Positions 33,557 to 42,667 of a stretch of DNA of 64,000 nucleotides are shown here, one piece after another (within the stretch, counting starts at the first letter, position 1; each line of letters starts with the position of its first letter). The notes under the pieces were generated by a model, which made no database searches, was not told the origin of the DNA, and was given only the letters and a program-made list of their open reading frames with translations. The stretch is from Bacteroidales bacterium (GTDB taxonomy: Bacteria; Bacteroidota; Bacteroidia; Bacteroidales; UBA932): the NCBI GenBank assembly GCA_017630155.1, contig JAGBVU010000025.1, positions 54,217 to 118,216 of the forward strand. Reading direction: 5' to 3'. Position numbers and translations under genes: made by a program.

Positions 33557-35695
33557 TTAGTTACGGGTGACGGTGACCACCCCTTTGGTCTTGCGGAAGG
33601 TGGAGATGATCTTGTCGAGTTGTTTGTTGTCGCCGACAGAGACCTGTATCTTCACATCGTATTCGCCACGGCTCTTGTTGTCCCTCTCTATCATCGCTGA
33701 CGAACGGATGGAGATGTTGAATCCGTTGATGATGCCGAGAAGATTTGCATATACCGATGCGTCATCGATGACCACTTTCAGAAGGGCCTGGAATCCCGAT
33801 GTCTTGGAGTCCTCTCTCCATTTGACCTTCTGGATGCGGTATGGGTAGTTCTCTATGAGTCTGGCCGCATTGGGGCAGGAGATACGGTGAATCTTTACCC
33901 CCTCTTTTATCGATACGAAACCGAAGACCTCATCTCCGAAGATAGGGTTGCAGCACTTGGCCATCTTATAACCGACCTGTCCGAGTTTGCCGTCAATGAT
34001 GAGATAGTCCGAGTCGCCACCCTTTTTCTTGCGACCATCTTCATAGTTCTTGGCTGCGCTGGCTGCAAGTGCCTCTTCAGCTTTCCGTTCTTCATATGAT
34101 GTGATGAACTCCTTGATGTCCATCATATCTATCCTCTCTTCACCTATGGCCTCATAGAAAGCCACTACCTCCTTGTGTCCGAAGTGTTTGCTTATGGGGA
34201 TAAGCATATCGTCAGTAATCTCCAGTTTCCAGTTCTTCAGACGCCTTTCGAGAAGTTCGCGGCCAAGTTTGGACTTCTTCAGCTCCTCCTCTTTAAGTTT
34301 CTGCTTGATCTTGCTTCTGGCTTTCGATGTGACCACATAGTTGAGCCAGTCGGAAGCGGGCTTCTGGTTTTTGCTGCTGAGGATCTCCACTACACTGCCG
34401 GTGGTGAGTTTCTCACGTATGTTGACAATCTTTCCATCTACCTTGGCTCCAGTGCACCTCAGACCCAGATTGGTGTGGATGTCAAATGCGAAGTCAAGGA
34501 CAGTAGCATCCGCTTTCAGTCTGCGAAGTGTTCCGTCGGGTGTGAAAACGAAGACATCATCTTTAACGATGTTTGATACATATTCGTAACTGCTCTTCTC
34601 ACCGCTCTGCATAGCCTCTTTCACATCGTTGAGCCATTGGGTCAGCACTCCATCCCCTTTGATCCCTTTATAAGACCAGTGGGCAGCAAGTCCGTTCTCG
34701 GCAATATCATCCATTCTACGGGTACGAATCTGTACCTCCACCACATTGCCCTTAGCATCCTTTACTGTGGTGTGAAGCGACTCATAACCGTTGGATTTTG
34801 GGGCACTCAGCCAGTCTCTCAGACGTTTGGTGTCTGGAGTATATGCTTCTGTTACAATAGAATATGCTTTCCAGCAAAGGGCGTGTTCTGTCTCCCGGTC
34901 CTCCGGCGAATCTATAATGATTCTGATGGCGAAGACGTCTGCCACACCTTCGAAAGTAACCCCCTGCTTCTGCATCTTCTTCCAGATGGAGTATGCGGTC
35001 TTGGTGCGGCTCTTAAGGGTATATGAGATCCCACCGGCAGCCAGTTTCTCCTTGAGAGGATCTATGAATGAGTCGATGAATGCGAGACGCTCCCTCTCAG
35101 TGGCGAGGAGCGAATTGGTCACCGTACGGTGATTTTCAGGTTCGCTGTATTTGAAGAATATGTCTTCAAGTTCGCTTTTGAGTTTATAGAGCCCCAACTG
35201 GTGGGCAATGGGGATGTAGAGGAGATAGGTCTCTGCCACTTTCCTCTCCTGTGAATCTTTGGGAAGGAGGGCAATGTTCCTCATCACCTCCAGGCGGTCT
35301 GCAAGCTTTATGATCACCACCCTCGGATCGGTAGAGAAAGAGACTATGAGCCTCTTGTAGTTCTCTGCTTCGAGTCGTGTCTCCTTAGGTTTGATAGCTG
35401 CAATTTTATTGAGATTCAGTGCAATATCAATGATGTCCTGTGGAAATTGCCCTGCGGGTAATTCTTCCAGCAGGGTAGGGTGGAAGCGGAGAGCTTCGTG
35501 TAGGAATATCGCCTCAATGCAATCGGCTGTAAGACCGATCTCTTTGGCCACAATGGCAGCAACACCCACAGGGTGCTCTATGAACGGATGGCCGTTCTCC
35601 CTTTTCTTCTCCTTAAGGACCTCTTCTGCCAATTTGTAGGCATACTTAATCCTCTCCCTCTCCTGTTCTGTATAAATTTCAAACTCCTTTATCAT
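33557..35695 (-). CDS. RelA/SpoT homologue, probably synthetase-only
   Basis: 712-residue alarmone enzyme with HD-like, synthetase, TGS and ACT domains in order. The synthetase part looks intact: SRTKTAYSIWKKM, DVFAIRIIID and NGYESLHTTV, with EVQIRTRRMDDIAENGLAAHW. In the hydrolase domain the HDxxED signature reads HEALRF (about residues 69-74), so (p)ppGpp hydrolysis is doubtful, although GHPFIEHP and KLADRLEVMR remain. It would then act as a RelA-like synthetase, needing a hydrolase elsewhere. Its ATG overlaps the uvrB stop by 4 bases, so alarmone synthesis is coupled to UvrB translation. Confidence 0.92.
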   Translation of the reverse strand: MIKEFEIYTEQERERIKYAYKLAEEVLKEKKRENGHPFIEHPVGVAAIVAKEIGLTADCIEAIFLHEALRFHPTLLEELPAGQFPQDIIDIALNLNKIAAIKPKETRLEAENYKRLIVSFSTDPRVVIIKLADRLEVMRNIALLPKDSQERKVAETYLLYIPIAHQLGLYKLKSELEDIFFKYSEPENHRTVTNSLLATERERLAFIDSFIDPLKEKLAAGGISYTLKSRTKTAYSIWKKMQKQGVTFEGVADVFAIRIIIDSPEDRETEHALCWKAYSIVTEAYTPDTKRLRDWLSAPKSNGYESLHTTVKDAKGNVVEVQIRTRRMDDIAENGLAAHWSYKGIKGDGVLTQWLNDVKEAMQSGEKSSYEYVSNIVKDDVFVFTPDGTLRRLKADATVLDFAFDIHTNLGLRCTGAKVDGKIVNIREKLTTGSVVEILSSKNQKPASDWLNYVVTSKARSKIKQKLKEEELKKSKLGRELLERRLKNWKLEITDDMLIPISKHFGHKEVVAFYEAIGEERIDMMDIKEFITSYEERKAEEALAASAAKNYEDGRKKKGGDSDYLIIDGKLGQVGYKMAKCCNPIFGDEVFGFVSIKEGVKIHRISCPNAARLIENYPYRIQKVKWREDSKTSGFQALLKVVIDDASVYANLLGIINGFNISIRSSAMIERDNKSRGEYDVKIQVSVGDNKQLDKIISTFRKTKGVVTVTRN

Positions 35696-37695
35696 TGCTT
35701 TGAACTCAATTTTTTCAATTCGTACATCTCGTCCCTGAACTGGGCAGCCCTGAGGAAGTCAAGCTCCTTGGCGGCCTGCTCCATATTGCGGCGGGCCTGC
35801 TCTATAGCGGCAGAGAGTTGTTTTGGTGACATTTTGGCCAATATCGGTTCTTGAAGGATGAATTTTGATTTATCCTCCTGCTCGTCTGTCGCGTACCGGC
35901 TTTGGTCTATCAGCAGATTCCTGCTCTCATTTACCACCTGGGTAGGGGTTATATTGTTATCCTTGTTGTATTTCTCCTGCTTTGCCCTGCGGCGGTTGGT
36001 CTCATCGATGGTGCTCTTCATAGAGCGGGTGATGGTATCTGCATACATTATCACCAGACCATTCAAATTTCGGGCCGCCCTCCCTGCTGTCTGGGTGAGT
36101 GCCCTGTCGGAGCGGAGGAATCCTTCTTTGTCTGCGTCGAGGATGGCGACAAGTGATACTGACGGGATGTCAAGACCCTCGCGGAGAAGATTGACACCTA
36201 CCAGAACATCAAACCTTCCTGCCTTGAAGTCCTCGATTATCTCCACCCTCTCCATAGTGTCCACATCGGAGTGAATATATCGGCAACGGATGCTCATGCG
36301 GGTAAGATATTTCTCCAGCTCTTCAGCCATCCTCTTGGTGAGTGTAGTGACGAGTACCCTCTCATCCTTTTCTGCCCTGATGGTGATCTCTTCAAGGAGG
36401 TCGTCGATCTGATTCTTGGTGGGTCGTACCTCGATAGGGGGATCAAGCAGACCTGTAGGTCTTACAATCTGCTCCACCATAACACCCTCTGATTTCTCCA
36501 GTTCATAATCTCCCGGGGTGGCACTTACGTAAACTTTCTGCTTTATTATATCTTCAAATTCGTCAAACTTGAGCGGTCTGTTGTCGGCTGCTGCCGGAAG
36601 ACGGAAGCCGTACTCTATCAAGGTGTCTTTGCGCGAACGGTCACCCCCGTACATTGCCCTTACCTGAGGTAATGTTACGTGGCTCTCATCTATAAATGTA
36701 ATGAAATCGTCCGGAAAGTAATCTATAAGACAGAATGGGCGTTGTCCGGGCTGTCGGCCGTCAAAATATCTTGAATAGTTCTCGATACCAGGGCAATAGC
36801 CAATCTCCTTTATCATCTCCATGTCATATTCTACCCTCTTTTTCAGACGGTTCGCCTCATGCTGTTTCCCCACCTCCACGAAGAAATTGTATTGGTCCAT
36901 CAGGTCATCCTGTATCTTGTAGATGCCCTGCTTGGTCCTCTCTTTCGTGGTGACAAAGATGTTGGCAGGGTAGATGGAGATCTCATTGACCTCCTCTCTC
37001 AATATTCCACTCACCGGGTCAATAATCTCAATGCTCTCTATCTCATCTCCGAAAAATATAATCTTGGCCACGCTGTCCACATAGGCCAGATATATGTCCA
37101 CACTATCCCCTTTTACCCTGAATGTACCCCTTTTGAGATCATTGTCGCTGCGACTGTACAACGCATCCACAAGCTGATAAAGGAGCTTGGTCCTGCTCAT
37201 CAGTGTGCCGCGTCTGATGGTAATGGTGTTGGCATGGAAGTCCTGTGGGTTTCCTATACCGTAAAGGCAAGATACACTGGATATTACAATCACATCCCTT
37301 CTTCCCGACAGCAGCGCAGACGAAGCACTTAACCTTAACTGCTCTATCTCATCATTTATGCTGAGGTCTTTCTCAATATATGTATCTGTGACCGGTATAT
37401 ATGCCTCCGGCTGGTAGTAGTCGTAATACGATACAAAATACTCCACTGCATTGTCCGGAAAGAAAGACTTGAACTCTCCATACAATTGTGCAGCTAGCGT
37501 TTTGTTATGGCTGAGAATCAATGCCGGACGTTGCAGCTTCTCTATTACATTCGCCATTGTAAACGTCTTTCCCGATCCAGTAACACCCATAAGTGTCACA
37601 CCATCTGCGCCACTATTGATTATGTCGCAGATTCCTCTGATGGCTTCTGGTTGGTCGCCGGAGGGTTTATATGGTGATTTCAGTTTAAATGGCAT
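35692..37695 (-). CDS. uvrB: Excinuclease ABC subunit B
   Basis: 667-residue helicase-like damage-verification subunit. It has the P-loop GVTGSGKTFTM (residues 39-49), the beta-hairpin region SYYDYYQPEAYIP that inserts into DNA, the DEAD-box-like IDESHV, helicase motif VI QTAGRAARN, and a C-terminal UVR motif (AAQFRDEMYELKKL) for UvrC and UvrA contact. First gene of uvrB-rel(-uvrA). Its start codon sits one base from the arm of a perfect 18-bp inverted repeat, so the leader could fold strongly. Confidence 0.97.
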   Translation of the reverse strand: MPFKLKSPYKPSGDQPEAIRGICDIINSGADGVTLMGVTGSGKTFTMANVIEKLQRPALILSHNKTLAAQLYGEFKSFFPDNAVEYFVSYYDYYQPEAYIPVTDTYIEKDLSINDEIEQLRLSASSALLSGRRDVIVISSVSCLYGIGNPQDFHANTITIRRGTLMSRTKLLYQLVDALYSRSDNDLKRGTFRVKGDSVDIYLAYVDSVAKIIFFGDEIESIEIIDPVSGILREEVNEISIYPANIFVTTKERTKQGIYKIQDDLMDQYNFFVEVGKQHEANRLKKRVEYDMEMIKEIGYCPGIENYSRYFDGRQPGQRPFCLIDYFPDDFITFIDESHVTLPQVRAMYGGDRSRKDTLIEYGFRLPAAADNRPLKFDEFEDIIKQKVYVSATPGDYELEKSEGVMVEQIVRPTGLLDPPIEVRPTKNQIDDLLEEITIRAEKDERVLVTTLTKRMAEELEKYLTRMSIRCRYIHSDVDTMERVEIIEDFKAGRFDVLVGVNLLREGLDIPSVSLVAILDADKEGFLRSDRALTQTAGRAARNLNGLVIMYADTITRSMKSTIDETNRRRAKQEKYNKDNNITPTQVVNESRNLLIDQSRYATDEQEDKSKFILQEPILAKMSPKQLSAAIEQARRNMEQAAKELDFLRAAQFRDEMYELKKLSSKQ

Positions 37696-37985
37696 ATGAT
37701 GTGGTTTTAAAGGGTGCTTTCTACGTTATGCTCATGCTCGAAATCCTCACATACGGTTAGTATGCTCCGGTTTCTCTCATTTCGCTGGCCTTGAAATCCC
37801 ACCTTTAAAACCACATCATCCGTAATAGGTGATTATAAAGGGTGACTTCTGCGTTATGCTCATGCTCGAAATCCTCACATACGGTTAGTATGCTCCGGTT
37901 TCTCGCATTTCGCTGGCCTTGAAATCCCACCTTTAAAACCACATCATCTGTAATAGGTGGTCCTAAAGGTGCTTTCTGCGTGCGG
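37696..37985. repeat. 128-bp tandem repeat with inverted end in the uvrB leader
   Basis: Two full units and the start of a third, period 128 bases (TAAAGG(G)TG(C/A)(C)TTTCT at 37708, 37836 and 37964). The segment 37696-37713 is the exact reverse complement of 37802-37819 (18 of 18), and the second unit repeats that right arm at 37930-37947. The interior has a small CATAC/GTATG hairpin. No ORF of interest. Confidence 0.9.
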
Positions 37986-38040
37986 TCGTGCAATTCGGTG
38001 GCCACGGCACACCTGCGTAGAGGGGCTGCTGTCGGGGGTG

Positions 38041-38125
38041 AGTGTGGCTTCTACAGGGGAATCCTTTGCAGTAGCCACACTGACAAGCCTCAGAACACAC
38101 TCTGTGGTATATGAGTGTGGCTTGT
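38041..38125. terminator. Two successive hairpins downstream of the amidase gene
   Basis: First: AGTGTGGCT (38041-38049) with AGCCACACT (38073-38081). Second: ACAAGCC (38083-38089) with GGCTTGT (38119-38125), continued by ACACTC/GAGTGT across a bulge. The two share the AGTGTGGCTT sequence. They may end minus-strand transcription from the amidase, but a clear T-run is missing. The bases 37986-38040 show nothing else. Confidence 0.45.
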
Positions 38126-38139
38126 GAATTGCGGGAAAG

Positions 38140-39573
38140 CTATTTAAGTGATTTCAGGTAGTCTTCCAGACCCTTAACCACCTTCTTCATATAAGCATCG
38201 CGGAATGAGCGGTCTGCTATTCTCTCCTCGTCCTCAGGGTTAGATAGGAACTGGGTCTCTACAAGTACGTTGGGGTACTCGATAGGGCCGTTAAGTGAGA
38301 AGTTGAAGTTTCCTACAAGGCCGAAGTTGACAACACCTTCAAGCTCCAAAGTTCTGAGAAGGATAGCTTCAGCAAGAGGTCTGTTGTGGGTGTATTTGTA
38401 ATATGTGCTTGAACCTTTTACATCAAGTGGACTACCAGCTGCATTACAGTGGATAGAGATTACAAGGTCCACATTGTTGTCAAGGAAAATTTTCTTTCTC
38501 TCGCTCATTGTCATACCGGAGTCATCCTTGCGGCTAAGTACCACTTTGGCACCTTTCTTCTCAAGTTCCGCTTTCAGGGTATATGCCATCTCGAGGTTGA
38601 GTTCCTTCTCTTTTAGACCGCTGATACTTACAGCACCAGTAGATGTAGGACCGCCGTGTCCTGCGTCAACACCTACAACAAGACCTTTAAGGGTGAGTGC
38701 AGGCTGGTGTTTGACATCGATTGTAAGTGTAGAACCTTCATAGTACACTTTGGTACCCCATGAATAGTCGTTGAGGAAAATTTTGGCTCTGAATACATCG
38801 TATTCCACCTGCTCGAGGTCCACATATTTGACCATCCCAAGTGGAAGTCTCTGTGTCAGCCAGTTTGAGTTACATTGTGCACCATAGATATCAAGTACAA
38901 TGCTCTTGTCAGAGAGTTCATGTCTTATGGTGTATGGATGTTTTGCATTGAGAGAGATGGCTACTCTGTCGAAGTCACCCATATTGGTTACGCTCCAGTT
39001 GTTGGTGGTAACATCACGTACAGGGGCCTCTTCAATAGGAGATGTGTACTCCTTAGGGATATGGAAATATTTGTTCTCTGCCACCTTTACTTTGTAAAGA
39101 TCGCCATACTCCTCCACTACCTCAAGTGGAATGCCGGCATCCACGAAGCACACTTTTGCACCGCCAAGACGGTCCTGGCCTTTGCCGTAGTTGAAGTATG
39201 CACCTTCAGTTGTCTCCACATAAAGTGATGTGAAAATAGGTAGAGGAAGCTCTTCCTGAGGTCTCTCAGGTCTAACTTTGGTGTAGAACATATTCAGGGT
39301 GTCAGATACTGTCTGACCTGCAAATGTAGAACTGATGACAACTGTGTTGTCCCCCTCCTTTACATCTACCTTTTTGCCGAAAGAACCTGTCTTGTATACC
39401 TTTACAGGTTCGCCATCGAATGTTACTACCGAGCCGGGGGTAGTGCATCCAACGATGTGCTGTGTTTGGGTGTAGACTGTGTCAAGACTCCATTTCCTCA
39501 TTTTTAGAGTGTGTGATTGGCCCCAAGCAAGTGCCGGTACAAGAGCCAAAATGAAAATGATAGATTTTTTCAT
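38140..39573 (-). CDS. N-acetylmuramoyl-L-alanine amidase (Amidase_3)
   Basis: 477 residues, secreted (signal peptide MKKSIIFILALVPALAWGQ). The C-terminal 200 residues are a zinc amidase cutting the MurNAc-L-Ala bond of peptidoglycan: zinc ligands in DAGHGG, KEKELNLE and SIHCNA, and the catalytic Glu in VLVETQFLSN. The N-terminal 270 residues are beta-rich and hold SH3-like and AMIN-like parts (for example DKSIVLDIYGAQCNS), likely targeting it to the wall or division site. It is longer than simple amidases. 34 bases downstream of the M28 peptidase gene on the same strand. Confidence 0.93.
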   Translation of the reverse strand: MKKSIIFILALVPALAWGQSHTLKMRKWSLDTVYTQTQHIVGCTTPGSVVTFDGEPVKVYKTGSFGKKVDVKEGDNTVVISSTFAGQTVSDTLNMFYTKVRPERPQEELPLPIFTSLYVETTEGAYFNYGKGQDRLGGAKVCFVDAGIPLEVVEEYGDLYKVKVAENKYFHIPKEYTSPIEEAPVRDVTTNNWSVTNMGDFDRVAISLNAKHPYTIRHELSDKSIVLDIYGAQCNSNWLTQRLPLGMVKYVDLEQVEYDVFRAKIFLNDYSWGTKVYYEGSTLTIDVKHQPALTLKGLVVGVDAGHGGPTSTGAVSISGLKEKELNLEMAYTLKAELEKKGAKVVLSRKDDSGMTMSERKKIFLDNNVDLVISIHCNAAGSPLDVKGSSTYYKYTHNRPLAEAILLRTLELEGVVNFGLVGNFNFSLNGPIEYPNVLVETQFLSNPEDEERIADRSFRDAYMKKVVKGLEDYLKSLK

Positions 39574-39607
39574 CGATATAATATTTTAGAATGTTGTCAA
39601 AATATTG

Positions 39608-40567
39608 TTATAGCATCATCACAAAGTAGAAGACCAGAACACTCCTCTTCTTGAGTACTGGATACGATATGATGTTCAGGTCATCAGTGATCTTGTATGT
39701 GTGTTTGTGGAATCCTGATGTGAGTAGAAGTGCCGGTATGCCGGCCTCTTCAAATGCTACCTGGTCAGAGAGCTTGTAGTAAAGCTCAGTAAAGGCCTTG
39801 CTGGAGTAGAATGTGTAATCAATGTCGAGATTGATATTGTAGAATCTGTTGCAGATCCCGAGTTTGCCGCGGTGCTCCTTGGCAAGGGTGTTCTCCCCCA
39901 GGATTATGAGGTAGTCTGATATCCCTTCGTGTACAGGCTCAAGTGTGGAGCCTATCTGGTCCATATTGATGTTGCATACTATCTTCTCTTTGGGAATATC
40001 CAGATTCTTTACAAAATGTCTGGACCCCGCCATACTCATCTCCTTGGCATCAAAGGCTACAAAGATTATGTTCTTGTCCGGCCCCATTTTAGCCTTGTAC
40101 ATTGATCCGAACATCTCTGCCAGATTGAGAAGGGCTGTGACACCTGATGCATTGTCGTCTGCACCATTGTACACGAAGCCGTTGAGGGCACCGATATGGT
40201 CGTAATGGGCAGATATTATTACATATTTGTCAGAGGGGATTATGCTTGGGATGAAGCCTACCACATTGCGGCCTACCTTTACCGAATCGCACATGAAATG
40301 CTGGTAATAGTGCCCCTGGAAAGGTTTCAGCCCGTATTGTTCGAAGTGGTCACGGATATATTTTCCTATGTTCTGGTGGGCGAGTGTCCCTACAGAACGC
40401 CCTCTGGCGCAGTCATCAGCCAGATAAGAGAGGATTCTCTCCTGTTTCTGCGGGAAAATCATCTGCTCAAACATAGTATATGGGCCAAGATTAGATTTCT
40501 TCTGTCCCGCCAAACTTGCTGGAATCAATAGTAGGGTCAATAAGATTGCTAAAACAAAGTTCTTCAC
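39608..40567 (-). CDS. M28 family metallopeptidase
   Basis: 319 residues; secreted zinc aminopeptidase-like protein. Di-zinc ligands are visible: His in SAHYDHIG, Asp in NGADDNASG, Glu in DAKEMSMAGS and Asp in NMDQIG. It is likely to trim peptides in the periplasm. Start chosen at GTG 40567, which gives the signal peptide MKNFVLAILLTLLLIPASLAG; an in-frame ATG at 40615 adds 16 non-signal-like residues and would lie upstream of the putative -7 element at 40593-40600. The divergent TPR promoter lies inside its first codons. Confidence 0.85.
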   Translation of the reverse strand: MKNFVLAILLTLLLIPASLAGQKKSNLGPYTMFEQMIFPQKQERILSYLADDCARGRSVGTLAHQNIGKYIRDHFEQYGLKPFQGHYYQHFMCDSVKVGRNVVGFIPSIIPSDKYVIISAHYDHIGALNGFVYNGADDNASGVTALLNLAEMFGSMYKAKMGPDKNIIFVAFDAKEMSMAGSRHFVKNLDIPKEKIVCNINMDQIGSTLEPVHEGISDYLIILGENTLAKEHRGKLGICNRFYNINLDIDYTFYSSKAFTELYYKLSDQVAFEEAGIPALLLTSGFHKHTYKITDDLNIISYPVLKKRSVLVFYFVMML

Positions 40568-40575
40568 TATATTTG
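40546..40575 (+). promoter_or_regulatory. Promoter of the TPR protein gene
   Basis: TTG (40546-40548), 19 bases, then TATATTTG (40568-40575). It overlaps the first codons of the divergent M28 gene and gives a leader of about 50 bases. Confidence 0.6.
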
Positions 40576-40592
40576 CACAGTTTTTGAAACCC

Positions 40593-40600
40593 CAAAAATA
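40593..40600 (-). promoter_or_regulatory. -7 element of the M28-amidase operon
   Basis: Minus-strand TATTTTTG fits TAnnTTTG; it lies 26 bases before the GTG start at 40567. No good -33 element. Confidence 0.4.
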
Positions 40601-40631
40601 CTTAAAATTTACCAATAGAGAAGCCCTTCAG

Positions 40632-42626
40632 ATGAATAAACTTAAAAAATACATATTCATTCTCATTTTTCTTCTGAATTTTGGGGCATTATCAGCACAG
40701 TGGAATATTAATCAGTTCTTCTACCGTGGGCAGCACGCTCTGGTGGAGGGGCGCTATGCTGAGGCAATAGACAATTTCAATATTCTGGTCAGACTTGATG
40801 ACCAGCTTTATGAGGCTTACTTTTTCAGGGGGATTGCAAAGTACAATCTGGGGGACTTCGTGGGTGCACAGATAGATTTTGACCAGACACTTGCCATCAA
40901 CCCCATATACACCCCTGCATACCACTACAGAGCCATTGCTCTGAGCCGTATCGGCAAATATGATCTTGCCCTCAAGGATCTGGCAGAGGCGGTGGATCTC
41001 AGACCCAGCTATACGGGTCTCTATTTCAGCCGAGGTGTCACCTATTTCCTATCACAGCAGTTTGAGAAAGCGATAGAGGATTTCAATAAGTTTATCCAGA
41101 AGGAGCCCCGTGAGCCCGATGCATACCTTAACCGTGGAGCCTCGTACCTCTATGTGGGAGATACACTTAAGGCAATATCGGACTACAACAAGGCGATCAC
41201 TCTCAATAAGTTCGAGCCGGAAGGCTATATCCGCCGTGCCCGTGTCTTCCAGATGCAGAAGCAGTATGACAAAGCCATAGAGGACCTGAACACAGCCATT
41301 GAACTTGACAAGGAGAACACATTTGCCTATTTCAACAGGGCCCTCATGAGGTTTGACAACAATGACATAAATGGTGCCCTGGATGATCTCAACAGCGTCC
41401 TTGAGCAGGAGCCAGGCAATGCACTGACACTATACAACAGAGCACTCATCCGCACCCAGATAGGGGACTATAACAATGCTCTGGATGATTATGACAGGGT
41501 GCTCAATATCAACCCTGAGAATGTACTGGCCTATTTCAACAGGGCATCAGTATTTTTGGAGCTGGGGAGATTCCGCGAGGCGATGGATGACTATTCGCAG
41601 GCTATCAACCTCTATCCAGATTTTGCCAAGGCATATATGAACCGCTCATATGTGAAAAACCAGTTGGGGCAATACAACTCTGCCCAGGCGGACTATGAGA
41701 TAGCGCAGAAAAAAATTGCAGAGTACAAAAGGACCAGTGCCGATTCTACAGCATACGCAGCATTTGCCGACACCACCAGGAAATATGACCGCCTCCTCGA
41801 TTTTGATGCAGAATTTGCCAAGAGAGATTTCAATCAGGAGTTGCTCCAATATCGTGATGTGGATATCCGCCTTAAACCATTGTACCGTTTCGTGGCAGCA
41901 TCAGAGGAGGAGAGCATTGCACTTGTGCTGAACAAAAAGTACTCGGACAAAAGGGTGGAGGACTTTGAGAGGCAGATTCCTATTGGGGTGGAACTCACTT
42001 GCTACGAACCGAAAGGGGGTGGGGTGGATAACCAGAGGGTAATGGCAGCGCTCGACGCGGAGCTGGCTGCTGATTCATTGGGCCACAGCCTCTTTGCCAA
42101 AGCTATCCTTGAGGCGGAGAACAGGCAGTTCAATATTGCCCTTGACTGCTACGGTAAAGCGATACAGAACAATCCGGACGAAGTGTTCTACTACATTAAC
42201 AGGGGTGCTATCCAATCTGAGATGATAGACTTCATATCATCCATTGAGAACAATGTGCAGGTGCTTACCCTGGACAATGCCGGTACAGCCAAGGCGAGGG
42301 TGAAGGAGCAGTCAACACGCAGTTACGACTATACTGCAGCTATCCACGATATGAAAAAAGCTGCATCAATATATCCTGAATTCCCCTACACATACTATAA
42401 TCTGGGGAACCTTTATTGTCAGTCAAATGACCTCCCCGAGGCGATACGCCAATATGAGAAGGCCATCAGTCTGTACCCAAATATTGGGGAGGCGTACTAC
42501 AATAAAGGTCTTGTACTTATCTATTTGAAGGATAAAGAAAAAGGGTGTATAGACCTGAGCAAGGCCGGCGAGCTCGGTATCGAAGATGCCTACAGCGTGA
42601 TCAAAAAATATTGCACTGAAGAGTAA
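40632..42626 (+). CDS. Secreted tetratricopeptide-repeat protein
   Basis: 664 residues; signal peptide MNKLKKYIFILIFLLNFGALSAQ. About nine consecutive TPR units cover residues 30-370, with the usual A..Y...G....A..D...A...P pattern. A less regular middle part of about 150 residues contains a conserved-looking GVELTCYEPKGGGVDN, and further TPRs complete the C-terminus. It probably scaffolds a periplasmic or outer-membrane complex. Start set at 40632 by signal peptide and promoter; the frame opens earlier, at 40584, without support. Confidence 0.88.
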   Translation: MNKLKKYIFILIFLLNFGALSAQWNINQFFYRGQHALVEGRYAEAIDNFNILVRLDDQLYEAYFFRGIAKYNLGDFVGAQIDFDQTLAINPIYTPAYHYRAIALSRIGKYDLALKDLAEAVDLRPSYTGLYFSRGVTYFLSQQFEKAIEDFNKFIQKEPREPDAYLNRGASYLYVGDTLKAISDYNKAITLNKFEPEGYIRRARVFQMQKQYDKAIEDLNTAIELDKENTFAYFNRALMRFDNNDINGALDDLNSVLEQEPGNALTLYNRALIRTQIGDYNNALDDYDRVLNINPENVLAYFNRASVFLELGRFREAMDDYSQAINLYPDFAKAYMNRSYVKNQLGQYNSAQADYEIAQKKIAEYKRTSADSTAYAAFADTTRKYDRLLDFDAEFAKRDFNQELLQYRDVDIRLKPLYRFVAASEEESIALVLNKKYSDKRVEDFERQIPIGVELTCYEPKGGGVDNQRVMAALDAELAADSLGHSLFAKAILEAENRQFNIALDCYGKAIQNNPDEVFYYINRGAIQSEMIDFISSIENNVQVLTLDNAGTAKARVKEQSTRSYDYTAAIHDMKKAASIYPEFPYTYYNLGNLYCQSNDLPEAIRQYEKAISLYPNIGEAYYNKGLVLIYLKDKEKGCIDLSKAGELGIEDAYSVIKKYCTEE

Positions 42627-42638
42627 TGTTGGTTCGTT

Positions 42639-42660
42639 ACACCCGACTCCGTTCGGGTGT
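42639..42660. terminator. Hairpin between convergent genes
   Basis: ACACCCGA (42639-42646), loop CTCCGT, TCGGGTGT (42653-42660): perfect 8-bp stem without a T-run, between the TPR and SirB1-like genes. Confidence 0.5.
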
Positions 42661-42667
42661 CTCATCC

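Noticed and set aside
33088..33700. Repeat-rich ORFs on the plus strand (and 33003-33376 on the minus strand) through the tandem array
   Set aside because: They are open in several frames at once because the unit is near 51 bases; no start signal, and the frame shifts between units of 50 and 51.
37696..37947. Insertion sequence or MITE bounded by 18-bp inverted ends
   Set aside because: Only the first unit has both arms; the rest is a plain 128-bp tandem repeat, and no target-site duplication was found.
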